This document shows, in pieces, positions 61,086 to 64,000 of a stretch of 64,000 nucleotides of DNA. Position 1 is the stretch's first letter; each line of letters begins with the position of its first letter. Both the position numbers and the translations under genes were made by a program. Under the pieces are notes generated by a model. The model worked only from the letters and a program-made list of their open reading frames with translations. It was not told where the DNA came from and made no database searches. The stretch is from assembly GCF_016757735.1 (NCBI RefSeq), contig NZ_CP068439.1, forward strand, positions 1,240,001 to 1,304,000, written 5' to 3'. The DNA comes from Aequorivita iocasae (GTDB lineage: Bacteria; Bacteroidota; Bacteroidia; Flavobacteriales; Flavobacteriaceae).

Positions 61086-61895
61086 ATGAAAAAATTATTT
61101 TCTATTATGGCGGTGGCCGCAATGGTATTTGTAGGCACATTAAACGCGAACGCTGCAACAGCGCAAACAATGCCAACTAGTTCTCAAGCTTTGGTTACAG
61201 CAGCCACGGTTTCTTTTATTCAAGATGAAACTGCTCCTGCAGTAGAGGAAGAAAAAGGCTTCCACCAAGAATTAAAAGAACGTTTTGTGGAAGGTGGTCC
61301 TGGATTTATGGGAATCGTACTACTGTGTTTAATTCTTGGATTGGCAATTGCTATTGAGAGAATTATCTACCTTAACCTTTCTACCACCAATACCCAAAAA
61401 TTGGCTCAGGATGTGGAAGATGCACTTAACAGTGGCGGAATTGAAGCTGCAAAAGAAGTGTGCAGAAACACAAAAGGTCCTGTTGCATCCATTTATTACC
61501 AAGGTCTAGACCGCGCCCACGAAGGTATTGACATTGCGGAAAAAGCTGTGGTTGCCTACGGAGGTGTTCAAATGGGTCAGCTTGAAAAGAACGTATCTTG
61601 GATTTCTCTTTTCATCGCGTTGGCGCCGATGCTTGGTTTCATGGGTACGGTAATCGGGATGATTATAGCATTCGATAAAATTCAGGCAGCGGGCGATATG
61701 AACCCTTCATTGGTTGCAGGAGGTATTAAAGTAGCGCTTTTAACAACCGTATTTGGTTTGATCGTTGCTATTATACTTCAAATTTTCTACAATTATATTA
61801 TCGCTAAAATTGATAGTATCGTTAACAGTATGGAAGATGCTTCTATCACTTTGATCGATATGTTGTTCGACTACAAAACAAAAAACAAAATCTAA
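61086..61895 (+). CDS. exbB: ExbB/TolQ/MotA-type proton channel subunit
   Basis: A 269-residue protein. A signal-like N-terminus (1-25) is followed by a short periplasmic stretch and three membrane helices (about 75-95, 175-200 and 215-240). APMLGFMGTVIGMI near 181-194 is the family core. It forms the motor with ExbD to energise TonB-dependent receptors such as the one at 29.5-32.3 kb. It heads a four-gene operon: exbB, a membrane protein gene and two exbD genes. Confidence 0.92.
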   Translation: MKKLFSIMAVAAMVFVGTLNANAATAQTMPTSSQALVTAATVSFIQDETAPAVEEEKGFHQELKERFVEGGPGFMGIVLLCLILGLAIAIERIIYLNLSTTNTQKLAQDVEDALNSGGIEAAKEVCRNTKGPVASIYYQGLDRAHEGIDIAEKAVVAYGGVQMGQLEKNVSWISLFIALAPMLGFMGTVIGMIIAFDKIQAAGDMNPSLVAGGIKVALLTTVFGLIVAIILQIFYNYIIAKIDSIVNSMEDASITLIDMLFDYKTKNKI

Positions 61896-61907
61896 ACAAA
61901 CCACAAG

Positions 61908-62333
61908 ATGGCATTACATAAAATATTAAAAATAGTAGCGTTGCTTCTAGGCGTTGCGGGAGTTATTTTTCTTGCAATGATCATCGCCAAAGGTGATGAG
62001 GCTGTATCGGCAACCGGTGAAGGGGTTGATGGTTTCTTGTATGTTGCTTATATTACATTTGCTATTACAATTGTTTTTGTTTTATTCTTTGTGTTAAAAG
62101 GAATATTTGCAGGGAATCTTAAAAACACACTAATATCTGTTGGAGCTTTTCTACTTATCGTAGTTATCGCTTACGTTTTGGCCGATGGAAACCCAATGCC
62201 AATGCAAGAAGGCGAAATGCTTTCTGCTAGTGGATCTAAATGGGTTGGAACTGGGCTATATGCTTTTTATATATTAGCAATACTAGCTGTAGGCTCAATG
62301 GTTTTCAGCGGAATTAAAAAAGTAACAAAATAA
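61908..62333 (+). CDS. Four-helix membrane protein between exbB and exbD
   Basis: A 141-residue protein with four hydrophobic helices (about 7-27, 41-63, 73-90 and 111-133). It starts 12 nt after exbB and its stop overlaps the exbD start by one base. The tight coupling suggests an accessory part of this energy-transduction complex. I know no assigned function for it. Confidence 0.8.
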   Translation: MALHKILKIVALLLGVAGVIFLAMIIAKGDEAVSATGEGVDGFLYVAYITFAITIVFVLFFVLKGIFAGNLKNTLISVGAFLLIVVIAYVLADGNPMPMQEGEMLSASGSKWVGTGLYAFYILAILAVGSMVFSGIKKVTK

Positions 62334-62959
62334 TGGCAAGAAGAGCAACACCCGAAGTAAACGCAGGGTCGATGGCTGACATCGCTTTCCTATTGCTTAT
62401 CTTTTTCTTGGTAACTACCACCATTGAAAAGGATAAAGGAATTGCGCGGCAGCTACCACCCAAGGAAGATGTTGTAGACCCGCCAAAAATTAAAGAAAAG
62501 AACCTTTTTATTGTAAACGTAAACAGGAGCGATCAATTATTAGTTGAAGAAAAATTGATGGAGCTAAAAGACCTTCGCCAGGCCGCAATCGCTTTTCTTG
62601 ATAACGGTGGAGCACCTTCCGGAAGCCCAGAATATTGCAGTTATTGCAAAGGAAAACGTGACCCAGAATCTTCAGATAACCCAGACAAGGCAGTAATATC
62701 TGTTCAAAATGACAGGCTTACTTCCTATAAAATGTACATTGCTGTTCAAAATGAATTAGTAGCAGCATACAACTTTTTAAGAGACAGGGAATCAGAAAGA
62801 TTGTACGGATGGAAATTTACCGAAAAGAGTAAAGATCTTGATGAAGGAAAGATAAAGGGTGAAGCTGCCAAGGATGCATTGCAGGAAAAACTGGAGACTA
62901 TTCAGCAATTATTTCCTCTAAAACTTTCTGAAGCGGAACCAAAAAAATCTGGACAATAA
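62333..62959 (+). CDS. exbD: ExbD-type biopolymer transport protein 1
   Basis: A 208-residue protein with one N-terminal membrane helix (about 15-31). The proton-carrying aspartate D16 is in SMADIAFLLLIFFLV, and a periplasmic domain follows. It is longer than E. coli ExbD (141) because of extra periplasmic sequence, including a cysteine pair CSYC near 102. It pairs with the ExbB encoded upstream. Confidence 0.92.
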   Translation: MARRATPEVNAGSMADIAFLLLIFFLVTTTIEKDKGIARQLPPKEDVVDPPKIKEKNLFIVNVNRSDQLLVEEKLMELKDLRQAAIAFLDNGGAPSGSPEYCSYCKGKRDPESSDNPDKAVISVQNDRLTSYKMYIAVQNELVAAYNFLRDRESERLYGWKFTEKSKDLDEGKIKGEAAKDALQEKLETIQQLFPLKLSEAEPKKSGQ

Positions 62960-62969
62960 CACAAATAGT

Positions 62970-63443
62970 ATGTCAAAATTTAAAAAGAAAAAAGACGGCG
63001 GATTGCCAGCCATTTCTACAGCATCCCTTCCGGATATTGTATTTATGTTACTGTTCTTCTTTATGGTTGTAACGGTACTGCGGGATGACAATTTGCTTGT
63101 TCAGAATAAGTTGCCAAAGGCAGATCAGGTTGAGAAATTGAAAAAAGACCGATCGGTTTATATTTATGCCGGAAAACCAAGCTCTAGATATCAAGACAAA
63201 TATGGTTCAGAGGCTAAGATACAAATAGGCGATAAGTACACAGATATATCCAATATTAAGTTTGCATTGACAGAGGCCCGTCAAAAGCTGCTTCCTGAAC
63301 TTCAGGATAAAGTTATGGTTGCCCTTAAAGTTGATGAGAAAACTAATACTGGAATGGTAACTGACATAAAACAGGAATTGCGTGATCTTAATATGCTAAA
63401 GATTATTTACATCACCACTCCTGGGAATGAAGTAAGCCAATAG
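62970..63443 (+). CDS. exbD: ExbD-type biopolymer transport protein 2
   Basis: A 157-residue second ExbD paralogue. It has a basic N-terminus, a single membrane helix (about 21-38) with aspartate D22 in LPDIVFMLLFFF, and a shorter periplasmic domain than the first copy. Bacteroidota often encode two ExbD proteins with one ExbB, suggesting a mixed dimer inside the pentameric channel. It lies 10 nt after exbD1 and before a terminator. Confidence 0.92.
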   Translation: MSKFKKKKDGGLPAISTASLPDIVFMLLFFFMVVTVLRDDNLLVQNKLPKADQVEKLKKDRSVYIYAGKPSSRYQDKYGSEAKIQIGDKYTDISNIKFALTEARQKLLPELQDKVMVALKVDEKTNTGMVTDIKQELRDLNMLKIIYITTPGNEVSQ

Positions 63444-63461
63444 AAATAATTAATTTATTTT

Positions 63462-63503
63462 AAAAAAGCCTTGGGTCTAAATTTTTGCCCCAAGGCTTTT
63501 TTT
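63462..63503 (+). terminator. Intrinsic terminator of the exbB-exbD-exbD operon
   Basis: AAAAGCCTTGGG pairs with CCCAAGGCTTTT around a 13-nt loop and is followed by a T-run. Confidence 0.88.
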
Positions 63504-63528
63504 ATTCACCATATTCTCAAAATACATT

Positions 63529-63536
63529 TATCTTTG
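63529..63536 (+). promoter_or_regulatory. -7 element of the porT-like gene
   Basis: TATCTTTG is a perfect TAnnTTTG element ending 7 nt before the ATG, again implying a very short or absent leader. Confidence 0.55.
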
Positions 63537-63543
63537 AGGTGGT

Positions 63544-64000
63544 ATGCAAAAACGTTTTAATTTTTTTCTAACTTTCCTCTTCGCCCTAGTTTCAATACAA
63601 GCTATTGCACAGGACACCATCTCTCCTATTGCCGTAGATTCCTTATATCGAGAAGATCAATTTTATATAGGGATTACTTATAACTTACCTTTGAACCTTC
63701 CATCCGGTGGAAATATTCGTGGACTTTCCGGTGGTATACAGTTTGGTTTCCTGAGAGATATGCCAATCAATAAACAACGAAACCTCGCAGTTGCACTTGG
63801 CGTTGGACTAACCATTGATCAATTGGGACAAAATATTTTTATAGGTGAAACAGCAAATGATGAAACTATTTTTAGGGTTCTTGACGGTAATGTAGACTAT
63901 ACCCGAAATCGCTTTAACATGGCGATAATTGAAGCCCCTTTGGAGTTTAGGTGGAGAACTTCTACCCCATCCACGTATCGATTCTGGAGGTTATATACCG
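63544..64000 (+). CDS. porT: PorT-like outer-membrane protein (cut by right edge)
   Basis: The first 152 residues are visible. A signal peptide (1-23, ending AIAQ) is followed by beta-strand-rich sequence with GGIQFGFLRDMPIN and EFRWRTSTPSTYRFWRLYT, which resembles PorT/SprT, a membrane protein needed for type IX secretion. The frame is open to the window edge. If correct, it serves the T9SS that exports the M36 protease at 34-36.6 kb. A generic OmpW- or porin-family barrel is the alternative. Confidence 0.7.
   Translation, partial: MQKRFNFFLTFLFALVSIQAIAQDTISPIAVDSLYREDQFYIGITYNLPLNLPSGGNIRGLSGGIQFGFLRDMPINKQRNLAVALGVGLTIDQLGQNIFIGETANDETIFRVLDGNVDYTRNRFNMAIIEAPLEFRWRTSTPSTYRFWRLYT

Overview
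The window looks like chromosome of a marine-type Flavobacteriaceae (phylum Bacteroidota). The evidence is a TonB receptor with a carboxypeptidase-like plug extension, a type IX secretion (T9SS) C-terminal sorting domain, a PorT-like protein, an ExbB/ExbD/ExbD cluster, a PiT transporter with a PhoU-like tail, and repeated TAnnTTTG (-7) promoter elements typical of Bacteroidota. No rRNA genes, insertion sequences, integrases or CRISPR arrays were seen.

1-10.7 kb: an accessory defence island. Seven minus-strand genes run from 10283 to 950 with mostly overlapping or near-touching ends: abiEi, abiEii, an MmeI-like adenine methyltransferase, a superfamily 2 helicase, a GIY-YIG (T5orf172-type) protein, a DUF3800 protein and a second GIY-YIG protein. 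A plus-strand HNH-type gene converges on the far end. The operon starts at a cluster of AGTAAA-type repeats that includes an 18-bp inverted repeat next to a TTG start codon. The island ends beside the 3' end of tRNA-Leu(CAA), a usual integration site. I read it as a restriction-modification-like machine made of separate methylase, motor and nuclease subunits, placed under an AbiE toxin-antitoxin module. This is the best candidate in the window for an undescribed composite system.

10.9-23 kb: housekeeping genes prs, rplY, pth, ribF, an HTTM membrane protein, serS, class Ia ribonucleotide reductase (nrdB, nrdA), two zinc-ribbon membrane proteins (one a CPBP protease) and a secreted protein of unknown function.

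23-36.6 kb: envelope and transport genes. PiT phosphate transporter and an OprP-like porin lie together. A tandem-duplicated beta-helix lipoprotein lies with a TonB-dependent receptor. dgt and a secreted M36 metalloprotease follow.

36.6-50 kb: dxs, tadA, a cold-shock protein, a ClC channel, aspS, and a TetR-controlled tripartite RND efflux operon (tetR-tolC-adaptor-pump).

50-64 kb: polyprenyl diphosphate synthase, the 2-oxoglutarate dehydrogenase genes (E1, E2), a NarL-type two-component system with a TPR sensor kinase, a retropepsin-like protease, tatD, asparaginase, tRNA-Ser(GGA), the exbB-exbD-exbD energy-transduction operon, and a PorT-like gene cut by the right edge.

Start codons were moved from the longest frame where a signal peptide, family N-terminus or promoter made a shorter start more likely; each case is stated in the entry.
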